A stretch of 64,000 bases of DNA, from contig JAIXMN010000018.1 in the NCBI GenBank assembly GCA_025716815.1, positions 806,001-870,000 of the forward strand, given 5' to 3'. This DNA comes from Dichotomocladium elegans. Lineage: Eukaryota > Mucoromycota > Mucoromycetes > Mucorales > Lichtheimiaceae. Made by a program: the position numbers and the translations under genes. How positions within the stretch are numbered: the stretch's first letter is position 1; every line of letters starts with the position of its first letter. The notes below the pieces were generated by a model that searched no databases, was not told the origin of the DNA, and was given only the letters and a program-made list of their open reading frames with translations. Shown here one piece after another: positions 10,932 through 22,136 of this stretch.

Positions 10932-13900
10932 ATGAGTGAATCGAACACGAACTCGCCGCAGTCATTAGCTGCCAGTTGCTGCGATAACGGTGTAATATCA
11001 AAGCGACTTTCATCCTCTAATCTTCTTCATGGTAAATTCAAACAAAGGAGCAGATAGAGAGCGTTTCATTCATTAACCAAGTGATATCTACAAGATGAAG
11101 AGCCGATTGTAGCGCCGACGTCAATGTTGGACCGGCAAAAGGAGAAAGGTACACAGGATATCCAATTAATTCGCACAGACCAACCGCATGCTTTCCTGAA
11201 CAAATCCCTTTTCATTGCAAGGTGTCGTTTCTGAGGTACAGGGCTCAGTTTTGGTTATTGATTGCAGTGAGGATATAACCACGGAGGCGCAAGCGGAATC
11301 GGTTCCGGAATCCTGGCAAGCTCCGTGTCACAAGGCCGGTTTCGCACCACACAGCCAATCTCTCGACTTCTCAGAACGCCATAGAACGGAAGATCAAGTA
11401 AAAGAAATGAAAGACAATCAGACGCCAGTTACGGAGACGAACAGAGCAGCTGCTACAGTAGAAACGTTGTCACACCCCAAAGAAAAGCAAGTGCAGCTGC
11501 AACAACAACAACAACAACAACAACAGCAGCAGCAGCAGCAGCAGAACCAACGGGCTTCTTTGCTGTCTACACAACAGCAAGCAGCATCTCAAAAACAAAG
11601 ACGCAACAGCGGCAATAAACGGCTACGGCGATCATCTGACCATCACAAGCGTGCATCTTCTTCTTCCAGTAGCAGCCACCATCATCATTATCATCATCAT
11701 CATCAACATCATCATCACAGTGGTAATGGAGCCAAAGGCTCTTTTGCCGGCTCCGCTTCATACTCCACTGACCCAACCAAGACATTCCTCCTCAGCAAGC
11801 ATCAACATCACGACCGTACTATGCGGACAGATGAGATCGCTCTGTTTATGCGCTGCAAAAAAAGGTACTCCGACCCAGACTTCAAACCCATACCGCCTGC
11901 AGAGGGCGGGTGGGACCTCGTTAAACCAGACCGCGTTGTGTCCTGGGACAAAACCGCAGAAAACTACATCGACTTTTCCTCCTATTTGAATATTGGTTGG
12001 GAAAGCCGCAATCACGTAGACGACGCTGCGTGGATATCGCATGCACCATGGATACGTGAGGTTGAGCAAGAATCCACTTCTACGGCTACCATCCACGACG
12101 ACAAATCTCAGCAACGACGCGTCTCGAACGCCAATAAACAACAGCCGCTCACAAAAACAGCAACCATAATAAGATCTCCTTCTGTATCAGAAATAAGCTT
12201 GGAACCCACAGCAACAGTAACAACAGCAGTAGTAGAAGCAGAGGCAGCCGTAGCTGCCCCTGTATCTGCCCCCACCCCCTCGCCTTCCTTTGATCCTCCA
12301 TCGCAGCAGCCGTCCTTCAGTACGCTCGTAGGCTCGGTCGAAGGTAATAGCGAACAGCAGTAGGCAACATAGGACCTCCACATCGTTTGTTTGACGATAT
12401 CTTTTCTTTGCTATAGAACATAGCAGCGCTCGACAAGCTATTGGGAATCCTCGTACAATGACAGACAAGATTAGCAAGATTTCGAACCCTTTATTCGATA
12501 GAAATCAGCAAACGCTATGGGAAACTCGTGGTGCTTTTCGCAAGACCACTAAACCGCCCCATAGCCTCGATATTAACGTGGCTCCATCAAGACGGCTTTC
12601 ACAACCTTCTGAATATACCTTGGACTGTGGCAATCTAAGTCCCTGGAACCCATCACCAGTAACACCGCCGTTTACTCCCGATGACTGGGCGGCCACACGA
12701 GGTAAGATCGGGCATGATCATATATTTCTCTCTGCTGCAGTATGTTCTGAACCCTTTTCTTCGTTTAATATAGCAGTCGGTCCTTTCCAACAAGAATGGA
12801 CGCCACCTATCTCGCCGTGGTCTCCACGACGGCATGAAAGCTACGACTCCAATTTCGTCTCCTCCTCCTGCTCCTCCTGCTCCTCCGACTTCCGGCCATG
12901 GGACCCAACCGTATGGGAAGACCGTTTTGCAAGCATCATGAAAGTAGTTGATGACGACCTGACTCCCCAACTGAAAGACAACTGCTTCGCGGTTACCTCT
13001 ACAAATATCACACACCAGCAGCAGCGAAAGAATTGCCGCGTGAGCCATGTTGATTCCCAGAAATCACACAACCGATGGGACAACCGCACGATGTCACCAT
13101 CTTCGGTATTATCCCCGTCAGATGGGATGGCCTTTCTTGTCGCCAATCTGCAACTATTGCAAAATATGATTCAGACCGGAAGTATGGGCTGTCGGCACTG
13201 TGGTTCGGGTACTCACGACATAGCACGCGACTGTCCTTACCTGCCCACCCTGAGTGCGTCGGAAGCCTGGACGAACCTCCGCGATGCAAGCCTGCATTGC
13301 GACGTCCATGTGTTCATGGAAGCACTTGATGTGTACTCGAAAGCACACCCAAGCGAAACGCTCCAATCGATTGCAAAGCGACTGCAGGATAGCAAATCGA
13401 CCTTGCAGCTGGTCGCCCTAGATACGCAGGTGCCCAGCACCACCCTCCTCATCGATCTTCAGGGCATTGCACGTCGCCGCTATACTGCCATCCCGATCGC
13501 CCTCCCGATATTTGACGATAAGGACAATGCCATCGCTCTTGCGACATCTTCGGCGTGTGCTCCAACATCCTTGTGTCGTATGCCGGGCATGCCGCTGTCT
13601 GCTGACCAGAATTTGACACGGCTTGCCGAGGCAGGTATCGCGCGTGACCTCACAGAGATGGCTCGCTGCCGCATTTGCAAACAGCCTGGCCATTGGGCTA
13701 AGGACTGTGCCGCTATTGCTGATGCTTCTGAGACTGCTGCGTCTAGGCAGGAACCCCCAAATCACAAGTATCATTATCATCAGCAGCAGCAGCACCAACA
13801 TGCAGAACGCCATCAGCATCGTTACACGGATACACCAGCCTATGATTATTCACCCCGCCGCTTCTCTGTAACTGCAAACATCAAACGGCCCGATAGCGCC

Positions 13901-14017
13901 GGAGTAGCGACAGCAACAGCGGCGGCGGCGGCAGCAGCAGCATCGGCAGCAGCGGCGGCAGCAAGCTGCCACCGTTTGTATTATAATCTCAGCGAGTATG
14001 TCCTGGTTGATGGTTGA
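10932..14017 (+). CDS. Unrecognised zinc-knuckle protein with poly-Q, poly-H and poly-A
   Basis: I rebuilt five exons (10932-11031, 11095-11148, 11222-12343, 12417-12701, 12774-14017), about 934 aa. No known family is recognised. From N to C: a Gln run (about 11499-11543), a His-rich stretch (11679-11719), a block with AEGGWDLVKPDRVVSWDK, Trp/Pro-rich SPWNPSPVTPPFTP and PPISPWSPRR, then two CCHC knuckles, CRHCGSGTHDIARDC (about 13192-13234) and CRICKQPGHWAKDC (about 13669-13708), about 140 residues apart. A GCG/GCA-coded Ala run (13915-13962) sits near the C-terminus. CCHC knuckles usually bind single-stranded RNA or DNA, so nucleic-acid binding is a reasonable inference. The 72-nt intron 12702-12773 is stop-free and in frame, so retention is possible. 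The segments before and after 12344-12416 join in phase, so this is one gene. Confidence 0.75.
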
Positions 14018-14412
14018 TGATTATGCTCTCTGTATCCAGAGACTCTTGTATGATTTAGCTCTATCTCTCGCTTTTTCTTTTATCTCATCGTTGTTCGCTC
14101 CGTTTGAATAACTAACGTGCATTAAAAAATAAAGGTCTGCGTTTCTCGACTGTCTAATGTGTGTATGTGTGCCATGTGCAACGGGCGTACTTATTGCCAA
14201 ACCCAGGTGTTTTGCGGTTGCCTTTTTTAAACCCATCCTTTATACCCCCCCTCCAGCCCCTACCGGTACGTACATCTCCATCCTCGCACTCTCTTCCTCT
14301 GCCCCCCCCTCCAGAGGACTCATACCCACGCCCTCCCTCCTTATTTCCTTCTGTACCCCTTTCTCCTCTCTTACGCTCAGAGTGGCCCTTTTTTTACCAT
14401 TTCGACATTGCA
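14018..14412. promoter_or_regulatory. Intergenic region upstream of the anillin/Bud4-like gene
   Basis: The 395 bp between two same-strand genes show no gene. The second half is strongly C/T-rich (about 14240-14400), as in many fungal core promoters and 5' leaders. The reading frame of the next gene stays open upstream to about 14161 but that part is Pro/Ser low complexity. Confidence 0.45.
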
Positions 14413-17400
14413 ATGGCGGCAATTCCCACAGAAAACCAGCAGCGCAAACGAACAGAACAACACCGGCCTTCCGACCTAGCAAAGACTTATGCGCCCAGGA
14501 TTGAGGTGGCCAGATTAGCCATACGAGCCACAGCACAAACGTCTCTCTTCCCTGAGAGTATCCATACCTCATCCTCATCCAGCTCACCGTATCATCTACT
14601 GCCACTTGACCAACGCGCACATCAACCCCACCACTTCCACAGCATACGCCATGGCAATCATACTTGCGGTTATGAAACAAATATAAGTGAAAGTCCCCCA
14701 AAATTCTATTGTATGAGCAGCAGTGACGGCCATCCGCCGTCAGTACCGTCTTCCAGTACCACCGCAACGAGTCTATCCGCTGGGAAGCGAGTCACATTTG
14801 GCGTAAACCAAACATTTCGGTATCCAGATGACCCGGACACTCCTCCTGACTCTGACACGCAGGTGCAGGACGATAGCGCGGAAGACGACGAGGATGATGA
14901 CTGCTGCTTCAACACTAGTTATGACGACGACGATGTAGATGATGATGAAGCACAGCGAGGCGGATCGACATCTGTTTCTACGCCGCCTTCGACCGTCGAG
15001 CCGCCTGTGCTGCGTCTGGATCCGAAAACAGACCCGAGAACTGTTATCCCCACAACGCACCAAGCAAAAGGATATCGGTTCATCCAGGATGAGGTCCTGA
15101 ACCAGCTTTCCAAACGTCGGCAATACGAGGCCACAGCAGCTACAAGCCAATGGCAGCAGCCACCACTACCGCCCTCGCCATCCTCGTCACCCACTTCACC
15201 AGCGCCGGATTCAACTATCAGCAGCAGCGCGTCATCCTCCACCTCGGCAACCAGCGTCCAGTCCGTCGAGACCCAGCTCAGCGAATTTATTGAAAAAGCA
15301 AAGGCCGCAAGTTTACAAAAGAAAAAGAAGCGCTTGATGCAGCGTGCCTCGGCATCAGAGCCGGTCTTACCGCGATTGACACAGGCGAATACTGAATTTG
15401 GTGCCTCGCTCTTGAGTGAACTGAACAGGATCACAGGACTTGACCCACAGGAGGCAGATCATGACGACGATGCCACTACTGCGGGTGGCAGTAGTAATAG
15501 TAGTAGTGCGGACAAGAGACATACCCGAGCGATATCCGAGACCACGGCACTTTTGCCGTCGTTACGTTACACAGAGCTTCGTACTCCCAAAGTCATTTAT
15601 GCCTCGCGTGATGACGACGACGACAACGGCGACGATCATCCCGAAGAATCAGCCACTGCCGTTGCTACGGCCTCCTCCTCGTCTTCAAATTCTACTTCAT
15701 TACTTCCTATGCGTGAGCCTATCTGGAGATCGTTCTCGTCTCAAGTAAGCTTGTCAACAGAGAGTGAAATACATGGCATATGCCTATGGTCGTGAATGAT
15801 TTTTTTAATGGGTCAATTCTATGCTTTTTTTTTTTTTTTTGGCAAGTCAACTGCCACATTACCGCTTGTAGATAGAATAGAAACAACAAAACCCGGAAGA
15901 CTTTACATTCGTGTTTTGGCAGCTGAAGATCTAGATTTTCCTATCGACAAAGGTACAAGAGGACAAAAAGACGGGGGTTATCCCACCGAGAAAGGAGGTG
16001 TACGATTCAAAGGCTGACCATGTATTCCTTTCTTAACCAGACACCGCTGAGAGTATACGTTGTGTACTCAGCATCGGTGCAAAAGATTACGTTTCCGATT
16101 ATATGCCGATGGACCATACGGTGGCTTTTGGCCATGATTTTCATTTGTAAAGCAACAAGGGAGAGGAAGAAGGAGGGAGGCAAATTCGAATGTCGACTCA
16201 CTTTGGAAGCCTATATGGATCTTTTCCACTCGTTCTAGTGACGTCGATCCCGATACTGAATTCACAATGACACTTCAGATCAGGAACAGCAGTTGTAATC
16301 AAAATGAACACAACAACAACCAACAACAACAGCTGCAGCTGCGAAACCTATTTGGGAAAAATGGGAGCCGTCGAAAGTCATCGGTGACTCGAGGAGATAG
16401 CATCCTGCGCTACGTGAATCGGAGGGACAGAGCGATTGCCCAGGCACGTATATCCATGGAAAGCATAATGCCAAAGTGCCGTGGACGGTTGTGCACGGCC
16501 TCGTTCGCACTGGTGAACAGTTGGTATCGTTTCGCCCGGTCAGCGTTTATTCCCAATAAATCCAGGCAGGCACCAGAGCGAGCCGTCGGCAAACTAACAG
16601 CAAAGCTCCTGTTCCTACCACAGGTAAAACAACAATCTGTTGTCTCAAATGGGAAAGAGGGGCCCAGAGGATGAGTGATAATAACAGGGCGTCAATGTGT
16701 GTGCGTGTATCCACATAGACATCGCCCAGTATGGTTACGTCATTACCAACGACATTTGCAGAATGTGAGGAGGGATTCAATGTTTTACGAGATGCACGAC
16801 ACTGCTGGAAGACAGGATACATGTCCCAAATTGGCGGCGATGTCAAGGTAATATAAGAAAAGAAAAAAGGAAGCTTGAATGATCGATGAGCCAACGTTCC
16901 TTTCCATGGACGGATAGTACTGGCGGCGACGTTTCTACAGCTTGAAGGGATGGAGGTTGTTTTCTTACCCGGATTCATCGTCGATCGTCAGAACTCCGAG
17001 GACCGTCCTTGATCTCTCTCGAGCGACGTGTGTTGTGGTCGATAACCGTATTCTATCCTCGACAGCCGAGGCAGCAGCAGCAGCGACGGCAGATGGTTTC
17101 GGCCCAATACCACAGCAGCAGCAGCTACTTCAAATCCCGTTGTTCAACAGCAGCAGTAATAATAACAGCGTCAGGCCATCGTCAGCGAGCAGCGTTTTAT
17201 CGGCGACAACTGCGTCAGATGAGGATTTAGCATCGTGCTCTGTCAAAAACAGTTTTCGAATCGTATTTGAAACCGGAGAATCAGTGGACTTTTTCTGCGA
17301 CTCATCGAATGAACGAGAGCAATGGTTATCTGCGCTCTGCACGGTGATCGCTCGCGTCCCAAAATGGCCCGAGTGGATCCCCAAAGAGGATGAGGAGAAT

Positions 17401-17505
17401 GATTTGTTCTTGACCGCGCAAACCAATCCTATCCATGGTGATGAAGATAACAACACAGTTCATATTCCGCCGGCCGGCTTACCCGTTTTGGCCGTCAACC
17501 AATGA
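14413..17505 (+). CDS. Anillin/Bud4-like protein with C-terminal PH domain
   Basis: Six exons (14413-15744, 15847-15952, 16041-16146, 16239-16623, 16719-16847, 16918-17505) join in phase to about 881 aa. The N-terminal 440 residues are disordered, rich in Ser, Thr and Pro with Asp/Glu runs. From about residue 450 comes an anillin-homology region opening with GRLYIRVLAAEDLDFPI and containing VDPDTEFTMTLQIRN. A PH domain follows from about 674: GYMSQIGGDVKYWRRRFYSL, then TPRTVLDLS and FRIVFETGESVDFFCDSS, ending with REQWLSALC. In fungi this architecture (Bud4, Mid1/Mid2, Int1) scaffolds septins and the cytokinetic ring at the plasma membrane, and Bud4 marks axial bud sites. Here a septum or ring scaffold role is inferred. 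A poly-Ala/Gln insertion splits the PH domain between its first strands and the FRIVFE strand. The ATG at 14413 is the first with non-repetitive sequence after it; an upstream start is possible. Confidence 0.8.
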
Positions 17506-18711
17506 TAGTTTATGATTCTAAGTATACCCCTTCCCCCCCCAAAACAAACGCTTAATAATTATTTTCAATTCCCACCAGTCGTTGTATTCTAACTAATTAT
17601 TCTCCATTCTTTGATGATGATGGGGGTAATAATAATACGTTATAATAATCCGCTTTATCCTACGGGGTACCGCAAGTTAAGAGAGCTGTGCAGCTTCCAT
17701 AGGACGGGGGGAGGAAGAACAGGGCGGTGGTGGTGGTAGTACATGAAAACGTGCCTGCAAACAATTTTTCGCTGCCCCCATAGCTGGATCTTATGTCCAC
17801 AGACACTCAGCGGGGCGAACCCTGAAAATGTTGCTGCGTGCGCTCGCGTGTCCGTCTGAATGATCAACCTTCCCATCGACTTTCCCATTGAAAGGGAAGA
17901 AAAGCGAGGACAGTGGACCCGCGATGGATCCGTGCGGACGGGACGACGCGGGAAGAACAAACAGCACCACGTTTGTTTTCTTCAGTTCCGCAAACGAACA
18001 AACCCAGATGGGGCCGAACGTTTCACGAGATTGAGCTCATTATGGATTGGGTCCTTCGGGGCCCCACCTTCTAAGGCAAGCGATTGTAAGATAGCTAATG
18101 AGTGGAGAGAGCGAGAGGGAGACATCGTGAACTCCACCATCAACCCCACATTACATATTCCCCGGTTTTTTTTCTTTTCCAAGATGAAAACTGCTACCTA
18201 GTTAGACTTCGCGCGGTTCCCTTCCGATATCTGTCGATATACAGCCCTCCCACCCATTGCTCTTGGTTGGCTGGGAGTGGTACTGAAATATCCGGGAAAC
18301 CCGTGATTATGAGTTCAAAAAGCTTTCCGTCCAATGGGGTTTATTCCAAGGATGGTAAGGGTCGAATGGGTTAAAATTCTATCCCGGGATCCAACAAAAT
18401 ATGGCTGTTACATAATCCTTCATACAGATATCCATAAAAACAAAATAGAAGTTTTGTATAGAAATATCCAACAAGGTCATTCCTTGACAGGGTCTCCACA
18501 GAGACTCGTCCCAAAAAAAAAAGAAAAAACGTTGCCAGCTTTTTTAAATAGTACGAACAGCTCCGCTTTCAGGTCGGATTGCGGATTTCCACATCTTCTG
18601 CTGACATTTTTTTTTTCACCCTCTCTGAACCTCCGGCTCGTATATAAAAAGGAAACCTGCCCGGTTATAACTAGTAAAGACCCGCATTTTTCTACTTTTA
18701 TATAAACACGA
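17506..18711. promoter_or_regulatory. Long upstream region of the sugar transporter with TATA box
   Basis: No gene is visible in these 1.2 kb. A good TATA element, TATATAAAAA, is at 18641-18650, about 60 nt before the transporter ATG. A second TATATAA at 18699-18705 lies too close to the start codon to act as the same element. A long 5' region is common upstream of regulated hexose transporters, but no specific repressor or activator site was identified. Confidence 0.55.
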
Positions 18712-20279
18712 ATGGGGTCCTTCTCTGATCTCCGACCCTACGTGGTCTTCTGTGCTCTCATTGCCAGTCTGGGTGCCTTCAATAACGGCGTAAACACGAG
18801 TTCTCTGAATATTCCCGGCGATTATGTCCGCAATTGCCCCGGCGTGGCTCCAGGAGTTGTTACATACTATCCCAATTCATCGCTTCCGCAGTGCATTCCA
18901 ATGAGCGACTGGATTTGGGGTGTTGCGACGGGTATGTTCGCGGTGGGTGGTCTCGTCGGTGCGATGGTTGCCGGCCCCCTGGCCGAACGATTTGGTCGGC
19001 GCGACTCGATGATCCTCATGAACGTCAGCTTCCTTATTGGTGCTGCTCTTATTTCCACCTCGACGACGAGCGGCCAATTCGCTGTCGGCCGTATCTTTGT
19101 TGGTATTGGCAGTGGTTTTATGGTAAGCTTTTCTTGCTGCAGAATGTGTGTGTGTGTGGGGGGGGGTAAGAATGCTATCTTTACTGAGTGCGATTTTACC
19201 AGACGGTCGTCATTTCCATGTATATTGCTGAGATCTCCCCTGCCAAGTATCGTGGTGGTCTTGGATGCATGCTCCAGCTGTTGATGACAATTGGTATCTT
19301 CGTTATCGAAGCCATTGGTATTGGTCTCCGCTCTGCTGTCGGCTGGCGTGTGGCGACGATGATCACAATTGCACCCATGATCATCCAAATTGCTCTTCTT
19401 CCCTTCTGCGTCCGCTCTCCCCGCTGGTTGATTTCGAAGAATCGCATTGATGAAGCCCGTGCTGTGATGCTGCGTCTCCGCAACGGCGAGATCGAGGAGG
19501 AGTTCAGTGAAATGGTGCTCGGTCTCTCTAGCGATGGTGGCGAGATGGACAAGAAGACCCAGGACTCGGCCAATCTTAAAAAGAACGGCGACGCAGTGAT
19601 GTCCAGTGAAGAGTCCCTCTCGTTTTTGGAAGTCATCCGGATCCCGGTCCTCCTCATCCTGACCATCAAGATGATGATCATCCACGCTTCGTCGCAGCTT
19701 ACTGGTATTAACGCCATCATGTACTACTCGACATCGATTTTCTCGACGTCGTTTGGCAGTGACGCGCCTTATGTCACACTTGGCGTCGGTGCTCTTAACA
19801 TTGTCATGACCCTCATCGGCCTGGCACTCGTCGACAGACTCGGTCGCAAGATCCTGCTCATTATCTCTTCGGCAGGCATGTGTCTCTTCGGCACTATCAT
19901 GTGCATTGCGCTCCACTTTGAGGTCTCTGCCCTTCAGGTTGTCTGTGTCATGCTCTTCGTGTCATCTTTTGCGGTCGGTCTGGGAACCATTCCCTTCTTG
20001 ATCACCGCCGAGGTCTACCCTACTTATGCTGTCGGCGCCGCCTCCTCCTCCGCTCTGGTCGTCAACTGGCTGTGCAACTTCATCATCGGTCTGATCTTCC
20101 CCACGCTCCAGGCTGCATGCCACGAATACGTCTTCCTCATCTTTGTCGGTATCGCCTTCGTCGTCACGGTCTTCATCGCCATGTTCGTCCCCGAGACGAA
20201 GCAGAAGTCCATCGAAGAACTCGGCCGCCATCTCGGCTGGTACGACCTCAATGTCCGCGAAATACTTAACAAGAAATAG
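18712..20279 (+). CDS. MFS hexose/sugar transporter
   Basis: Two exons (18712-19122, 19203-20279) encode about 495 aa, the usual size for the sugar porter family, with 12 predicted membrane segments. The first helix begins right at the N-terminus (VVFCALIASLGAFNNGVN). Family signatures are visible: GPLAERFGRRDSM after helix 2, VGRIFVGIGSG, the PESPR-like VRSPRWLIS after helix 6, QLTGINAIMYYS in helix 7, DRLGRKILL, and PETKQKSIEELG after helix 12. It should carry sugar across the plasma membrane by facilitated diffusion or proton symport. The substrate cannot be told from sequence; the GLUT-like layout favours hexoses. Codon use is strongly biased to C-ending codons (CTC, GTC, ATC), suggesting high expression. 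It converges on the pirin gene, and an extended upstream region with a TATA box suggests regulated expression. Confidence 0.9.
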
Positions 20280-20826
20280 AATCCATCGACCGTCGCTTAA
20301 CCGCTGCAGTTACCCTATTTCCCACTCACCCGCCCACGCACCCGATATATATGTCCCTCTCCTCCCTTCTCTTTGCTTTCTCGTTTCTTCTTCTGTAGAC
20401 ACGTATTCTCCCAGTTCTTGTTCTTTTGTGTATCATAGTCTTACATTTTCACGCAACCTCATTTGTTCATTCAATATATGTTTTTTTTAATTCTTTATTT
20501 ACTGTTTGCGCTGAATCTCAAATAGAAAAATATCCTGCTGCAAATCAGATTTGAAAAGAGAAAAACGCCGATGGTTGTCGAAGGGAGTGTTTCATGCCTG
20601 CATCGGTTTACAATGAATGCATAATCGTTCAGCAACCTAGACTACGTATAAAAGAGCGGAACGTGATACATAAAGAGTATATAGGCCATATGATGAGTTT
20701 ATTGGATGTGTGTGTGTGTGTGAGAAGACGCCATGTTTATATAGAGGGGTTATTGTCTTCTAATGCATATATACATGTCATGAAACGGAAGCAGAAGTTT
20801 TTTTAGGGGGGTGGGAAGGAAAGGGT
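20280..20826. other. Convergent 3' region between sugar transporter and pirin
   Basis: These 547 bp lie between two stop codons. They contain T-rich tracts suitable for 3' end formation and a short TG repeat (about 20707-20722). No gene is visible. Confidence 0.5.
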
Positions 20827-21774
20827 TTACTTGGCCCAGCGGTCGCGGATGCTTGAAGTCCATTCCTGGGCGCCCTCGAAACCGTTGATGCCTCGACTGT
20901 AATCATGGAACGCCTGGTAGATTTCCTGTTGGGTGTTCATGACAAAGGGACCGTGCTGGACAATGGGTTCGCGGATGGGTTTCCCGGCGATGATGACAAA
21001 GTGGCAGTCGTCCGATAGGGACTGAACGGGGATAGACGTCTCGCCATTGTTGCTAAGGACAAGCGTATGATGGGCCTCCGACCTATGCTTGTCAGCGCCA
21101 AAGAGCGCGGTGCCCTGGATCGTGTAGATGAAGCCCACGTAATCCTCCGGGATCACCTGGTCGATCGATTTGCCCTTCGCGAGCTTGATGTCGATGAACA
21201 TGGTCGGCGTGCGGGTGATGACCGGGCTCCTGGCGCCGTAAGATTCGCCGGCAATGACCTTGATCTGGACACCGTCCTCGGGCGATACATGGGTGACCTC
21301 CGATGCCGGGTACTCCTGATAGTTCGCCTCCGCGTGCTTGTCCTTCGCTGCCAGGTTGATCCAGAGCTGTAGCCCGTGCGCACGGCTGTCGCTCGCCGGG
21401 ATTTCGGCGTGCACAATGCCTTTCGCCGCCGACATCCACTGAAGATCTCCGGGTCCAATGCGGCCCTTGTGGCCCTTGAAGTCCTCGTGGAGAAATTCGC
21501 CTTCGAGCATGTACGTCACTGTCTCAAAGCCGCGATGAGGATGATCGGGGAACCCGGCTGGTGCACGGACATCGAACTCGTCGAGCAACAGAAACGGATC
21601 TAGGTGCCGTAGTTGCCGGCTGCCGATGCTGCGATACACTGCAAATTCATTCCCATGAGCCACATGTCCAATACCTGATATAGAACTAGGCAACATACCT
21701 CTTGCACCATCACCGTCCATCTGCTCCCGAGAAAGAATTGATTCGACAATTGAACGAGCTGTTGTTGAGACCAT
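20827..21774 (-). CDS. Pirin-family protein
   Basis: Two exons (21699-21774, 20827-21638) give about 295 aa, typical for pirins. Pirins are bicupin non-haem iron proteins; animal pirin is a nuclear redox-sensitive cofactor and several bacterial and plant members show quercetin 2,3-dioxygenase activity. The N-terminal cupin keeps all metal ligands: H58 and H60 in DHPHRGFETV, H102 and E104 in KGIVHAEIP. RHLDPFLLLDEF and SPVITRTPT are further family landmarks. The 60-nt intron is in frame and stop-free, but removing it restores the conserved GARVYRSIG join. I chose the ATG at 21774 because upstream in-frame sequence is not pirin-like. On the minus strand a TATATAAAA element (21822-21830) lies about 50 nt upstream. 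Codon use is C/G-ending as in the neighbouring sugar transporter. Confidence 0.92.
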   Translation of the reverse strand: MVSTTARSIVESILSREQMDGDGARGMLPSSISGIGHVAHGNEFAVYRSIGSRQLRHLDPFLLLDEFDVRAPAGFPDHPHRGFETVTYMLEGEFLHEDFKGHKGRIGPGDLQWMSAAKGIVHAEIPASDSRAHGLQLWINLAAKDKHAEANYQEYPASEVTHVSPEDGVQIKVIAGESYGARSPVITRTPTMFIDIKLAKGKSIDQVIPEDYVGFIYTIQGTALFGADKHRSEAHHTLVLSNNGETSIPVQSLSDDCHFVIIAGKPIREPIVQHGPFVMNTQQEIYQAFHDYSRGINGFEGAQEWTSSIRDRWAK

Positions 21775-22136
21775 CTTTGTGTTGTGTGTTTTTATGGAAG
21801 GGAGTGGCAAGCAGCCGTTACTTTTATATAAAACCACGAATTCAAGGTCCGTCATATGCTGACAAATTTTTTGGTAATGCGCTACTAAGCACCGGAAAAA
21901 GGGTGTGTCAGGGAAGGGGGTTGTTTGCTCATCCAAAATAAGAAACTGCTGGAATGAACACAAGTCACGATGGCCTGTGCCCTGCCCCCAATATCCATCG
22001 TTTGGATAATAACAGTACCATCCATAAGCGATCGATGGTAAACTATCTTTAGTGAAATATTTACATATAATTTTGGAGAGCGAGAGCGAGAGAGAAGGTG
22101 ACAAAAGGTACATGATACGCGTTTTTGTAGATTTTT
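21775..22136. promoter_or_regulatory. Pirin promoter region
   Basis: The 362 bp between RPC34 (3' end) and pirin (5' end) carry a minus-strand TATA box at 21822-21830 just upstream of the pirin start and a GA-rich tract (about 22076-22096) near the RPC34 stop codon. No gene is visible. Confidence 0.5.

Noticed and set aside
10932..14017. Two separate genes split at about 12363-12458
   Set aside because: A GTAATA donor at 12344 and a CTATAG acceptor at 12416 join the two frames in phase, so one gene is simpler.
18867..19916. 349-codon open frame antisense to the sugar transporter
   Set aside because: Shadow frame caused by the strong codon bias of the transporter; it also crosses the transporter intron and has no family resemblance.
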